IMG/VR virus record: IMGVR_UViG_3300037200_000103
Span: 1-28,157 of that record
Strand: one strand, 5' to 3'
Origin: a virus
DNA: 28,157 bases
How positions within the stretch are numbered: position 1 is the stretch's first letter; each line of letters starts with the position of its first letter. The notes under the pieces were generated by a model. That model saw nothing but the letters and a program-made list of their open reading frames with translations, searched no databases and was not told where the DNA came from. Shown here one piece after another: positions 1-8,137 of this stretch. The position numbers and the translations under genes are program-made.

Positions 1-152
1 TGGGCGGCCGTGATGACCATGCCAGGCGTAACATCGGGGCCGGTGTGCCCGTAGCCGATCGTCCAAACTCCGCCACTATCCTGGTACGCGCTCAGGCGCA
101 AGCCCTCGGACTGTTCAGTGAGTGCGAGCCCGGCGGCGTTCATCGTTGGCAT
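1..152 (-). CDS. Phage endolysin, GH24 lysozyme (partial, C-terminus off window)
   Basis: Muramidase that cleaves the peptidoglycan glycan backbone at the end of infection. Only the first 50 residues are in the window. They contain the T4-lysozyme-type active-site segment with Glu16 (SEGLRL), Asp25 (YQDSGG) and Thr31 (VWTIGYGHT). The 9- and 6-residue spacings equal those of T4 lysozyme Glu11/Asp20/Thr26. The start chosen is the ATG at 152, which overlaps the stop of the upstream small membrane gene as TGATG and so suggests translational coupling; a second in-frame ATG lies at 143. No signal peptide or signal-anchor is seen at the N-terminus, so export would depend on a holin, for which the upstream gene is the candidate. 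The family call is strong; the specific bond cleaved is known only from the family. Confidence 0.9.
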   Translation of the reverse strand, partial: MPTMNAAGLALTEQSEGLRLSAYQDSGGVWTIGYGHTGPDVTPGMVITAA

Positions 153-385
153 CAGTGGCCGTGCGCCGAGGCGACAAGCTCGAACAGACGCAGGCCGAGG
201 CCCGTCGCAGCCGTTGCCAGCGTTGTCCACAGGAGCGTCCGATTGCGATCGCTGGCCTTCTTGGCGTTCTGCGCGGCTTGGATATACTCGACAATGCCGG
301 GCGTGCGGACACCGTTCTTCCACTCGCCGTAAAGAACGGATTGGTGGTCAGCCACGATCGCGCTCAGAGCGGTCAAGTCGTCCAT
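152..385 (-). CDS. Small membrane protein, holin-like candidate
   Basis: 77 aa. The N-terminal ~45 residues are polar; one hydrophobic segment (about residues 50-70, from LLWTTLATAATG onward) is preceded by a basic patch (KKASDRNR) and followed by a short tail. Its stop overlaps the endolysin start as TGATG, the usual coupling of a lysis cassette. Size, single membrane span and position make a holin or other lysis accessory the best guess, but I recognise no holin family in the sequence. No good Shine-Dalgarno precedes the ATG at 385. A 77-bp gap with a small hairpin separates it from the internal virion gene upstream, one of the few real gaps in this operon. Confidence 0.6.
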   Translation of the reverse strand: MDDLTALSAIVADHQSVLYGEWKNGVRTPGIVEYIQAAQNAKKASDRNRTLLWTTLATAATGLGLRLFELVASAHGH

Positions 386-437
386 GTTCTAAAGAATCGT
401 TCGCGATTGACATACGCGCTTGCCTGTCCTCTCAAAT

Positions 438-451
438 GTGCGGAGCCGCAC
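438..451. repeat. Perfect 14-bp palindrome between virion and lysis genes
   Basis: GTGCGGAGCCGCAC is a perfect palindrome (as RNA, a 5-bp stem with a 4-nt loop). It lies 11 bp past the stop of the 642-aa virion gene and ahead of the lysis pair. No T-run follows on the minus strand, so it is at most a weak terminator or a processing/pausing hairpin. It could also be chance in GC-rich DNA. Confidence 0.4.
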
Positions 452-462
452 CTTTACAATTC

Positions 463-2391
463 TCACGGCTTCGGCTTTTGGTAGGAGCCGCCGGTTAGCA
501 GTGGAAGCAGGTCGCTTGTAGCCTTTTCCCCAGCTTGGCCGCGTTTCTTGCGCATCATGTTCGCGAAAACTTCTCCTGCCTCCGAGAGCGGGATATAGCG
601 CCCGGCGACCTGGCTGAGCGCCGCGCGGACGTGCCCCTTTTCGGCCTGGGGAATGGCCGAGTACCCCTCGCCCGCAGCGCCAAGCGGTCCGAGCAACGAA
701 AAAAGGTAGCCCATGGGGTCCATCGTCGCTCGGGCGATGTTGAGCCCTGGCGTCGAGAGATGGAACTTCGGAGAAGCCCCGGGATTGACTTGCGCGTTGT
801 AGTCTTGCTGCGCCTTTTGGACGTTCGCGATGCGGCCTGGGTTCGTGGCGAGGGTCCGAACGCCTGAGCCGATCATCGTCTGCGCGTGGAACTTCGAGAA
901 CGGGGTTCCAATGTCCGAAGCCGCTCGAGTAACCGCGTTGGGGGCATCAGTTCCGAAGTCTTTGTGGATTTGCCTCGCCGCCTCGACGCCGACATTCCCG
1001 GCCTTCTTCTCAGCATCGAGAGCAGCCGAGCGCAGCCCGGTTTCCAGCGGGTTCAGGAACTTGTTCTGGAGGAAGTTCGAGCCGCGCTCAAGCGGCACGA
1101 TCACCTTGTTGGCCGCATTCGCGAGCCCTTCAGTGCCAGGGATATGCGCTAGCCGGGTGATGCCCATCTCATCGAAGATGTTGGTGTACTGCGAGTGCGC
1201 TCCAGTCTCGGTTAGTTCGGCAATCTTCTTGGCAAGGCGTCCCTGCCCAACGGTTCCCGTCGAGACGCGAGCGGCGTTCACGAGGCCCTTGGCGAGCGTC
1301 GGAACGCCATAGCGGCTGTACGTCAAATTCGCTAGGTTGAGCCCGTGAGGGAACGGCAGCGCGAGGAAGGCCTTATTCCCGAGGTGCGTGGCCTTCTGCA
1401 GCACGCGGAGAATCTTGGGCGGCGTATCGTGAATCTCGGAGGCGGCCGTTGCGAGCGCCTTCTTGACCGTATCCGCCTCGGCTGGATTGTTGAACACTTT
1501 CTCCAGGGGATGCTCCAGCATCCCAATGGTGTTGTTCGGGCCATGGATGAGGTTGACGCGGGATAACCCTTCCTTGATTGCCGCCTTGAGCTTGGGCGCT
1601 CGATCGCGAATGAGCGCCGTGGTGATGTCCTGGGGCTTGAGGCCCTTCACGGCATTGGGGATGTTCTCCGCATCTTGGAACAGCGCGCGCACGGCGTCTG
1701 GAATCTTGCCGCTGCGGATTTCCTCGGCGTAGCGCTTAACCACGGCATCGTCCGCGATTTTGATCTTGTGCATGGCTTGCGTGGCGTTGTTCTGGACCGA
1801 TTCATACAGCGATTTGCCGTAGTCGGTCAGCCCGTGCAGCGGCGCTTCCGGATCCAGGAGCCTTCCGAGGCCGGTCCCGCGCGCCGCATCGGCAACGGCG
1901 GTAGCGCCATGGGCGAGCGCTGGGACCGCTTTTCCCAGGAGCTTCGCGCCCTTCCCGATCGGAGCCACAGTGAGCGGGTCATTCAGGTCTGCTAGGAAGT
2001 CGAGCCCGCCGCGCTCCAGCTTACGCGGTAAACTGGAGCCCGCGAGTTGCATGTCCTCGTACTGCTGGAGGCCGATCTTTTGCTTCACGGCTTTTGAGAG
2101 GCGCTTCGCGTCGCTCGGGTGCGTGATCGCATGGCCGACATCCGCGCCTGTTTCGACCGCCTGCAGCGCACGCTGCGGCGTACCAATCGCGCCCATGAAC
2201 GCCTCATAGGGGTGCTGGTGGCCATAGACGATGGCCCCGCCGACCGTCTTCTCGAGCTTGTCGCCGAGCTTGCCCGCCTGCTTCGCAACGCTCTTGGGAT
2301 TGATGCCGAAATACCCGTCCGCGCCAGCCGCTGGAGCGGGCGCGGCCTTAGCGTCCGGCCCCAATCCAAAAGCGGCGTCAGCATCGGGCAT
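463..2391 (-). CDS. Large internal virion (ejection) protein candidate
   Basis: 642 aa. Last gene of the tail block, just before lysis, where T7-like phages place the large internal core protein. The N-terminal ~30 residues are Ala/Pro/Gly-rich. The next section (about 35-180) is Gly/Ala-rich with amphipathic helical stretches. The C-terminal third contains a stretch with ASDIGTPFSKFHAQTM, then a conserved-looking NPGR motif, then hydrophobic helices (MGYLFSLLGPLGAAGEG). That C-terminal arrangement reminds me of phage polyvalent/ejection proteins, but I see no lysozyme or other enzyme motif. The start at 2391 lies 3 bp after the upstream stop. Role as a DNA-ejection protein is inferred from position and composition. 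Confidence 0.75.
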   Translation of the reverse strand: MPDADAAFGLGPDAKAAPAPAAGADGYFGINPKSVAKQAGKLGDKLEKTVGGAIVYGHQHPYEAFMGAIGTPQRALQAVETGADVGHAITHPSDAKRLSKAVKQKIGLQQYEDMQLAGSSLPRKLERGGLDFLADLNDPLTVAPIGKGAKLLGKAVPALAHGATAVADAARGTGLGRLLDPEAPLHGLTDYGKSLYESVQNNATQAMHKIKIADDAVVKRYAEEIRSGKIPDAVRALFQDAENIPNAVKGLKPQDITTALIRDRAPKLKAAIKEGLSRVNLIHGPNNTIGMLEHPLEKVFNNPAEADTVKKALATAASEIHDTPPKILRVLQKATHLGNKAFLALPFPHGLNLANLTYSRYGVPTLAKGLVNAARVSTGTVGQGRLAKKIAELTETGAHSQYTNIFDEMGITRLAHIPGTEGLANAANKVIVPLERGSNFLQNKFLNPLETGLRSAALDAEKKAGNVGVEAARQIHKDFGTDAPNAVTRAASDIGTPFSKFHAQTMIGSGVRTLATNPGRIANVQKAQQDYNAQVNPGASPKFHLSTPGLNIARATMDPMGYLFSLLGPLGAAGEGYSAIPQAEKGHVRAALSQVAGRYIPLSEAGEVFANMMRKKRGQAGEKATSDLLPLLTGGSYQKPKP

Positions 2392-2394
2392 GAG

Positions 2395-3333
2395 TTATTG
2401 TCCCGTCAGCGTGCTGAGCGCTTCAGTCGCTGCGTCCTTCGTCATCATCGGACTTTGAGCGCCGCCCGCGATCTTCCGAAGCGTGTTGAGTGTGGCTTGC
2501 ATCCCGTGCGCCGAAACCGAGCCGCGGATAATCGACTGAGACGCCGCCGGCAAGCCCTTGAAGTCGGCGTTGGAGTTGAGGCCGTTTTCTTCGGCTGCGA
2601 ATTGGTGGTTGACGGGAGTGGCTGGCTTCGGCTTCTTGGCCGCAGCCGCATCTTCATGCCCGAAGCGAAGCTGGAGCATCTGCATTTGCTGCGCGAATGT
2701 GGCCTGCTGCCGCGCATCCTCGCCGCCAATGACTGCGAGCGTGCGCTCCCACGAAGCTGCCTCAGAGGCTGCCTGCCGGGACTCGGCCGCGCCAGGCGCG
2801 ATCATGGCTCGCTGCATCGCGGCGTCTCGATTCTTTTGCGCCTCGCTTATCCGCTCCTGAAGCGCCGAGCCTTTGTCCAGCGATGTCTGCCGCGCCGCGA
2901 TGTCTTTCGTGGTCTGCTCGTAGGGGCCAGCGCCGATCGTGCCCTGCTGCGAGTGCTCGATCTGCTGGCGGTTCCGCAAATAATCAACTTGCTGTTGCGG
3001 GGTCATCTTGGCCCAATTCTTGGGGAGCTTTTCTTTGCCCACGAACTGGCCAGCGGCTGTGGCAATCGCCTCGTCGTGGGCGCGATCACCTTGGCCCTGG
3101 TTGAACACGGTTGTCTGCTGCGCGGCCGTCGTATCCTCGCGCGCATCGCGCTTCTGATCTTCGGCGTGGCGGTACAAGGCCTCGCTGACGGCCTGGGCAT
3201 CCTGAGCCGCCTGGCGCGCCTGCTCAGCCTTCTGCTGCTTGGCCCGTTGCTGCCCGCCGATGAATGCACCGGCCGCGCCCAAGAGGCCGCCGATGATGTC
3301 GCCTGCTGGTTGGTCGCCTTGAAGTACCGGCAT
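2395..3333 (-). CDS. Internal virion protein candidate with N-terminal membrane-active segment and coiled coil
   Basis: 312 aa. After a short polar start there is a Gly/Ala hydrophobic stretch (GDIIGGLLGAAGAFIGG, about residues 11-27), then a long Gln/Ala/Lys-rich helical region (about 28-240) typical of a coiled coil. This is the profile of internal virion proteins of the T7 gp14 type, which insert in the host envelope during ejection; I see the profile, not sequence identity. It starts at the ATG overlapping the preceding stop as TAATG and is followed after 3 bp by the 642-aa protein. Function is inferred from layout. Confidence 0.75.
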   Translation of the reverse strand: MPVLQGDQPAGDIIGGLLGAAGAFIGGQQRAKQQKAEQARQAAQDAQAVSEALYRHAEDQKRDAREDTTAAQQTTVFNQGQGDRAHDEAIATAAGQFVGKEKLPKNWAKMTPQQQVDYLRNRQQIEHSQQGTIGAGPYEQTTKDIAARQTSLDKGSALQERISEAQKNRDAAMQRAMIAPGAAESRQAASEAASWERTLAVIGGEDARQQATFAQQMQMLQLRFGHEDAAAAKKPKPATPVNHQFAAEENGLNSNADFKGLPAASQSIIRGSVSAHGMQATLNTLRKIAGGAQSPMMTKDAATEALSTLTGQ

Positions 3334-3935
3334 TAGTATGGACTCGCGTAGGGGTTGGAGCCGGGGGTGCTGCCCCCTCCGCTAAAACCCTCGGCGGCTC
3401 CCGCGGCCTGCCCCGCTGTTCCTATGCCTTGCATGATCGAGGACCAAATGCTCGGCGTTTGCGTGACGGTCGAGCCGTACTGATTGGCGTTCTGATTGCC
3501 TGCGCTCTGACCGCCGTTAATCATGCTGTTGATCGCGTTGAAGATGCTCGACTGCTGGTTGTTGTACGCGTTCGCGTTGAACTCGCCCGCGCCGAGCTGC
3601 ATCCCCTGCGAGCCTTGAATGGCGTTGGCAAGCGTGGGGCCCAGCGCGCCGGCAAGCTGGCTCTGAAGCTGCGACATGGCGCCCACGGCTTGCCCGCCGT
3701 TGATGCCGAAATCGGCCAGCGTTTGGTTGAGGTTGTTCTCGCTGCTTTGCGCTTGCGGCGCGAACCCGGCCATGATTTGCTGGATGGTCGCGTTGGGCGA
3801 GAATTGCGATGGGTCAACATACGTCGGCTGTTGGTAGTTCGAGCCGGTGTTGCCGTAGGGATTCTGCGCCGAGTTCGGCTGATTGGGATTCTGTTGGGCG
3901 GGCGTCTGCTGCTGCCCGGGCGGCATCCCCGCCAT
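3333..3935 (-). CDS. Asn/Gln/Gly/Ser-rich virion-associated protein
   Basis: 200 aa. The first ~50 residues are Gln/Pro/Asn-rich and look disordered. The middle has alternating hydrophobic helices (FNAINSMINGGQ, IWSSIMQGIGTAGQAAGAAEG) within an Asn/Gln/Gly-rich background, and the C-terminus is Gly/Ser/Pro-rich. No known domain recognised. TAATG overlaps at both ends couple it to the upstream 102-aa and downstream 312-aa genes, so it probably belongs to the same virion or ejection set. It could be a small internal virion protein. Confidence 0.7.
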   Translation of the reverse strand: MAGMPPGQQQTPAQQNPNQPNSAQNPYGNTGSNYQQPTYVDPSQFSPNATIQQIMAGFAPQAQSSENNLNQTLADFGINGGQAVGAMSQLQSQLAGALGPTLANAIQGSQGMQLGAGEFNANAYNNQQSSIFNAINSMINGGQSAGNQNANQYGSTVTQTPSIWSSIMQGIGTAGQAAGAAEGFSGGGSTPGSNPYASPY

Positions 3936-4243
3936 TACTGCTGGGGCCCGCGCATGGCCATCGCCTGCATCAACTGCTGAACCTGCTGCGGATTCATCGT
4001 CTGCTGTCCGCCCGGAGGCTGTCCCTGCGCTTGAGGTGCGCCACCAGGCGTGGCGACTTGGCCGCCGCCCATCATCGGTGCGCCGCTCATTTGCGGGCGT
4101 CCGGGCGTGACGCCACCGGGAGGCGGCTGGGCCTGATTCTGGCCGAGGTACTGCATCAGCCGCTGCATCGCTTGCGTGGTCTGCTGGTCGATCTGCTGCC
4201 GAGCGCCAGCGTTCTGGCCCTGGGCGTTGTTGCTAGCCCCCAT
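3935..4243 (-). CDS. Small Gln/Pro/Met-rich protein
   Basis: 102 aa starting MGASNNAQGQNAG. Start at 4243 chosen because GAAAGGGAGAACGT directly precedes the ATG as a ribosome binding site and because it overlaps the end of the GNAT-like gene by only 11 bp; longer in-frame extensions run antisense-style through the GNAT gene. Composition is Gln/Pro/Gly/Met-rich with a helical section around QQIDQQTTQAMQRLMQYL and another at QQVQQLMQAMAM. It resembles the 148-aa protein of the capsid block in style (Pro/Gly/Gln/Met-rich low complexity) but not in a clear alignment. No function recognised. Confidence 0.65.
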   Translation of the reverse strand: MGASNNAQGQNAGARQQIDQQTTQAMQRLMQYLGQNQAQPPPGGVTPGRPQMSGAPMMGGGQVATPGGAPQAQGQPPGGQQTMNPQQVQQLMQAMAMRGPQQ

Positions 4244-4661
4244 ACGTTCTCCCTTTCGGTGCTCGCTTGTATTCGATAGACACGGGAACGAAGCCCCGCG
4301 CCAAGAGGATGCGGATGTATGCCGAGTTCTCGGGGTCGGTGTGTGCGCGGAGTTCCCAGCCTTCGCGATCGCACATGCCCTCAAGCGCCCGGCCCAGCGC
4401 CAGCGCGTCCAGCACATGGCCGCTCGCCGCGTAGAGGTCGTGGCCCGCACAGACTCCATCCTCGACGGTGAAGCTGGCCGCCGCCACGGGCCGCCCGTCC
4501 TTCTCGAGCACGAGCCATTCGGCATCGAGCAGCGTGCGCTGGCCAGTGACCGGGCGCGGCACATCCATGCGCGCGGCCATCTCGAGGAAGTGCCCGGCGC
4601 GCCACGATTCGATCGCAGGCCAATCCGTCTCCGTTGCGATGCGGATGAAGCTCTTGGTCAT
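4233..4661 (-). CDS. GNAT-like acetyltransferase fold protein
   Basis: 142 aa. Begins MTKSFIRIATETDWPAIESW, the usual first strand and helix of GNAT enzymes, and ends with HTDPENSAYIRILLARGFVPV, matching the C-terminal GNAT helix-strand pattern in which an Asn/Ser precedes the last helix and GF-x-PV closes the sheet. The central strands (EWLVLEKDGRPVAAASF) fit as well. The classic Q/R-x-x-G-x-G/A acetyl-CoA loop is not obvious, so catalysis is uncertain. Start at 4661 chosen for the ATGA overlap with the upstream fibre gene; an ATG at 4679 is possible. It sits between nozzle/fibre and internal virion genes, the slot of T7 gp13, a family I recall as GNAT-related. It may therefore be a virion or assembly protein, not a free enzyme. 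Confidence 0.72.
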   Translation of the reverse strand: MTKSFIRIATETDWPAIESWRAGHFLEMAARMDVPRPVTGQRTLLDAEWLVLEKDGRPVAAASFTVEDGVCAGHDLYAASGHVLDALALGRALEGMCDREGWELRAHTDPENSAYIRILLARGFVPVSIEYKRAPKGRTYGG

Positions 4662-5272
4662 GTGCCGATTGCTATCCAATTCACGGTCGCGCTCGTGATG
4701 TTGCTCCCGCTCGTGTTGTTCAAGTTTATCTGAAAGCCGGTTGCCGTCTGAGCCGATACGTAAAAGAAAAACGAGCTTATAGTCGTGACTTGATTGTTTA
4801 TCGCCATATAAACGGCATACGATGTGGAGCTTGTGAACTGCGCGGCTCCACTCAGCGTAATGGTAGAAGTCCCAACGAACCCGCTATTTGCAGTGATTGT
4901 CGCCGAGCCTGTGACAATGTGCGCCGTGCTCGCCACAGCCGTGCCCGTCGCGGTGTAGACCGGAGGCACAAACGAAAGCGTGGACGCGTTCGAGCTCGCC
5001 TCAAAGGCACCAGTGATCGAGAACGACGTCACCCCTGTAAGTGGGCCAGCCATCGCCACGCCTACTGGGAATGTGTACGTCTGCGACCCGCCGAACGTGG
5101 CCGCCGATGCGCTCGTCGGCTTGAGCTGGCTGGCGTAGATTCCCGCCGCTCCAATGTTCGTGTAGTCGATATTCGAGAACGCCGCCACGAGCGTGACGAA
5201 GTTCGAATTCCACTGCGTGGCAGTCGGAACGGCGCCGGTGACAAAGAAGTAGGACTGGCTGGGAATGGCCAT
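4658..5272 (-). CDS. Tail fibre or appendage protein, short
   Basis: 204 aa, rich in Ser/Thr/Ala/Gly and beta-prone. N-terminal residues GAVPTATQWNSNF resemble the virion-attachment start common to phage fibre proteins. This is followed by repeated short beta segments (SATITANSGFVGTSTITLSG) and a C-terminal beta region with no catalytic motif. It lies directly after the nozzle gene (TAG then ATG, no gap), as fibres often do in podoviruses. It is short for a full fibre, so it may be an adaptor to which another receptor-binding protein, such as the 757-aa protein, attaches. The latter is inference. Confidence 0.65.
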   Translation of the reverse strand: MAIPSQSYFFVTGAVPTATQWNSNFVTLVAAFSNIDYTNIGAAGIYASQLKPTSASAATFGGSQTYTFPVGVAMAGPLTGVTSFSITGAFEASSNASTLSFVPPVYTATGTAVASTAHIVTGSATITANSGFVGTSTITLSGAAQFTSSTSYAVYMAINNQVTTISSFFFYVSAQTATGFQINLNNTSGSNITSATVNWIAIGT

Positions 5273-7069
5273 CTATGAACTCCCCGGCGGGCCGGGCCGC
5301 GCCTGACGATTGGCGATGAACGTGTAGCCGAGCGACGTCCAGGGGAATACGCTCGATTCGTTCCAGCCCCATTGCAAGATCGTTCCGAGCGCCGGCTGCT
5401 GCACATAGATGTTCAGCACTTGGTACGTCGGCGCTCCGTAGGTCGCCCCGATGGCCGAGGTCCCAATGATGAACGTGCCGATCGTGGCGCCACCCGGAGC
5501 CGGAAGCGCGAACGTCGAGGCGTTCCCCGTCGTGGAATTGCTCTGATCATACGTCATCGTCCCGTTGAACGTGTACGATTGCGACGATGAGATGACCGGA
5601 AGTGAGAACAGCATCTGGACGGAGTCCACGACCTTCTCGTCCACGACGGCTTCTTCGCCCCACGTATCCGCGAAGTAATCCGCTTTGCCTTGGACCGTCG
5701 CGGTGATCGGCGCCCCGAAGTCCGCCGACGCGGTGAAGCCGTTGACGGCTCCCGCGAACAAACCGATCTGATCGATCGTGGCGCTCGCCCAGGCGAAGTT
5801 CCCTTGGTCGAGCGGGCCGCGCAGCGGAGCGAGCCCCGCCACCTGCATGTTCGAGATGGTCCCAACGGCGGGGTATCCGTCTACGTCCGGCTTGCCGAAG
5901 TCGAACCACGCCCCCACGCTCGGGTAGCCGAGGCCAATATCAAAGAAGATGATGTACTTGTTCCCGTAGCGCACGGCTTCGGCGTTCTTGCGGTTCTGGA
6001 TTTGCGCGGTCGGGCCATCAAAGAGATCCGGGTTGTTCTCGCTGATCTTGCGGGTGTTGGTTCCGTCGAACGTATACACGCCGTCGATGCCGAGGAACAC
6101 ATGGAATTGGTCGAACGGGACGATGGAGCCCGGCGAGAGGGCGCCAACCGACGAGGACCCGATGGCCGTCGCCCACAGCATCTCTCCCGCGAGCGAGACG
6201 TTGTACATATAGTAGATGCTGGACTCTTTGTAGATCACCATCATCTGCTGCAGCACAGCAAGGCCCGTGATGTACCCGCCGTTGATGCCGTCGCCGCGCC
6301 CAGCGTACAGCGGGATGTACGTGTTCGTCGTCGTCGGGGGTGTCGGCGCGATGATGTTGATCGTGAACTGCTCGGGCTGGAACGGATTGCTCACATACAC
6401 GGCGCACGGGTCTGTCGGCTCTCCCGCATAGAACAGTGACGAGAATAGCGTGGCGCAGTACTTGGGCGTGATGACTCCGGCTTGCCCGGTCTTTTGCGGA
6501 AGCTGCGCTTGCACGACGGACTGCATCATGTTGCCAGGACCAGCCCAGCGCTGCGGCCCACCAACGCCCGTCGTGATAAACAGCGTGCCATCGGCGCTCT
6601 GCCCGATGCCAGCAGCCGTGGGGTCTGGGTCAAAGAGTTGCACGGCTTGGATGTACGTCGCGCCGGGAACGGAGCCGATGCGCTGCCATTGCGGCGGCGT
6701 CGTGCTCACGGCTGGATTCGTGATTGGCGCGGCGTACACGTTATCGTTCGTCCCTAGAACGACCAGCGCGGTGGTATCAAAGAAGCGCCCCTCGACCATG
6801 GCGAGATACGGGACGCTCGACCCAACGGCGCCCGCCGAGATGAGCGGCAGCGACGGAAAGCTGTTGGGGTTGTAGGGCTGGACGGAAATGCCGATGTTGC
6901 CCGGACGCTTCTGGATGGTGTTGCCTTGCGCCATCCACGTATTGTCCGATTGGACGAGCATGTTGCGATCGAGCGCGTGCGGGTCGCGCTTCGTGTTGCG
7001 CCCGCCCGACAAGTCGAGGTACGCGATGTACTGCTGCGGTGGGAGGTCTTTCTCAAACGGCGTGGGCAC
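5273..7069 (-). CDS. Tail nozzle / stabilisation protein (T7 gp12, P22 gp10 type)
   Basis: 598 aa. The N-terminus YLDLSGGRNTKRDPHALDRN, followed by SDNTW and KRPG, is the signature start of podovirus nozzle/stabilisation proteins, which form the tube below the adaptor and carry a beta-propeller. The remainder alternates beta strands with Gly/Pro/Asn turns, including a GIDGVYTFDGTNTRKISE blade-like repeat around residues 320-345. Length is in the usual range (about 500-800 aa). It follows the adaptor gene directly, the same order as T7 genes 11 and 12. Start is the GTG at 7069; no strong ribosome binding site is visible, so coupling to the adaptor gene is likely. Confidence 0.8.
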   Translation of the reverse strand: MPTPFEKDLPPQQYIAYLDLSGGRNTKRDPHALDRNMLVQSDNTWMAQGNTIQKRPGNIGISVQPYNPNSFPSLPLISAGAVGSSVPYLAMVEGRFFDTTALVVLGTNDNVYAAPITNPAVSTTPPQWQRIGSVPGATYIQAVQLFDPDPTAAGIGQSADGTLFITTGVGGPQRWAGPGNMMQSVVQAQLPQKTGQAGVITPKYCATLFSSLFYAGEPTDPCAVYVSNPFQPEQFTINIIAPTPPTTTNTYIPLYAGRGDGINGGYITGLAVLQQMMVIYKESSIYYMYNVSLAGEMLWATAIGSSSVGALSPGSIVPFDQFHVFLGIDGVYTFDGTNTRKISENNPDLFDGPTAQIQNRKNAEAVRYGNKYIIFFDIGLGYPSVGAWFDFGKPDVDGYPAVGTISNMQVAGLAPLRGPLDQGNFAWASATIDQIGLFAGAVNGFTASADFGAPITATVQGKADYFADTWGEEAVVDEKVVDSVQMLFSLPVISSSQSYTFNGTMTYDQSNSTTGNASTFALPAPGGATIGTFIIGTSAIGATYGAPTYQVLNIYVQQPALGTILQWGWNESSVFPWTSLGYTFIANRQARPGPPGSS

Positions 7070-7072
7070 AAG

Positions 7073-7891
7073 CTATCGGCCGTCCGTTCCCATACCGATG
7101 CGATCGAGAAAGGGCTCCACCCGAATCGTATCGCCATGCTGAATCTTCGTGTACTTGTACTTGATCATCGCGAGTTCGTCTTTGTACGACTTGAGCGAAA
7201 CCTCAGCCATGGACATCTCTCGCGCGCGAATCCACAAGAGCCACAGCGCGAAGTAGAAGATCGCCATGTGACAGTCATACGGGAGCACGGGCGTGTCCGT
7301 CGAGTTCACGAGAATCGGGCAACTCGTCGGCTGCACCCCGGCGAGATATGGCGTCGGAATGGGCGTGTACTGAATCGTGATCGAGTCGCCGCTCCGCGCG
7401 CTGCCGGGATAGAAGTAGATGTTCTGGCGCAGCGGGTCCACCGTCGCCCACGTCGGTTGCGTCCCAAACGAATACGGCAAGAGATAGCCCTGGCCCGTGA
7501 TCGTGTTGAAGTTGGGCCATGAGGTCAACTCGGTGCCGGGTCGGAACTCGCGCTTGTAGAGCAGCCCGAACGGCTGATAGATGATGCGCGCGATGTGCGA
7601 GACTTCCGGGTACACGAGCGTGGCCGTGGGCGCCGGCGGAAATGGGTAGATGAACGTCTGCGCGATGGAGCTCGTCGTGTAGCTCGTCAAGAACAACTCG
7701 ATGTCATCGAGATCGCCCATGACTTTCTTGTAGCCTTCGTTGATGCAGAACTCGATGAGCCCTTGCGAGTATTGCGGGTTCGTCGAGCCGGCCCAATTCG
7801 GACCGGGAGCCGTGGCCCCGCCCGTGGCAAACTGCGCCCCACCCTGTTGCAAGTGCGTGAGGATTAGATTGCTGATGTCGCCCAAGGTCAT
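7073..7891 (-). CDS. Head-tail adaptor (tail tubular protein A type)
   Basis: 272 aa. The start MTLGDISNLILTHL and the following QGLIEFCINEGYKKVMGDLDDIELF fit the N-terminal helical bundle of podovirus adaptors (T7 gp11/P22 gp4-like), which bind below the portal. The middle carries strands with IYFYPGSARSGDSITIQY, and the C-terminal helix region ends ALWLLWIRAREMSMAEVSLKSYKDEL, also typical of adaptors (a helix before the tail). Position between capsid/decoration genes and the nozzle supports the call. The pattern is recognisable but the family is divergent. Confidence 0.75.
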   Translation of the reverse strand: MTLGDISNLILTHLQQGGAQFATGGATAPGPNWAGSTNPQYSQGLIEFCINEGYKKVMGDLDDIELFLTSYTTSSIAQTFIYPFPPAPTATLVYPEVSHIARIIYQPFGLLYKREFRPGTELTSWPNFNTITGQGYLLPYSFGTQPTWATVDPLRQNIYFYPGSARSGDSITIQYTPIPTPYLAGVQPTSCPILVNSTDTPVLPYDCHMAIFYFALWLLWIRAREMSMAEVSLKSYKDELAMIKYKYTKIQHGDTIRVEPFLDRIGMGTDGR

Positions 7892-7894
7892 GGG

Positions 7895-8137
7895 CTAGTC
7901 GTCGGAGCTAGATTCGCGAACCCGACGCCCGAGCTTGGAGAGCTTATGGCGCATCCCGGTATCAGTGATGCCGAAGCGAAACCCATCGACCATCCCGTAC
8001 TCTTTGTCCGCGGGCCCCTGCACGTAGCCTTTGCGGATGCGCTCGGGGTACACGTTGTGCGAGTCGATCTGCACGTCGGGATTGGGAAAGCCGATCGACG
8101 CGGGCCGGCCCTCCGGCTTGCTGCTATTTTTTGGCAC
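7895..8137 (-). CDS. Small hypothetical protein in head-tail block
   Basis: 80 aa, charged, no membrane segment, no domain recognised. Begins with GTG (MPKNSSKPEGRP) overlapping the end of the 251-aa gene by 14 bp and ends 3 bp before the adaptor start. The C-terminus is basic then acidic (KLGRRVRESSSDD). Location suggests a minor head or connector component. Confidence 0.6.
   Translation of the reverse strand: MPKNSSKPEGRPASIGFPNPDVQIDSHNVYPERIRKGYVQGPADKEYGMVDGFRFGITDTGMRHKLSKLGRRVRESSSDD

Noticed and set aside
2119-3336. 405-aa rightward frame
   Set aside because: Fully antisense to two coupled virion genes; its Arg/Leu-rich composition is typical of a shadow frame in GC-rich DNA.
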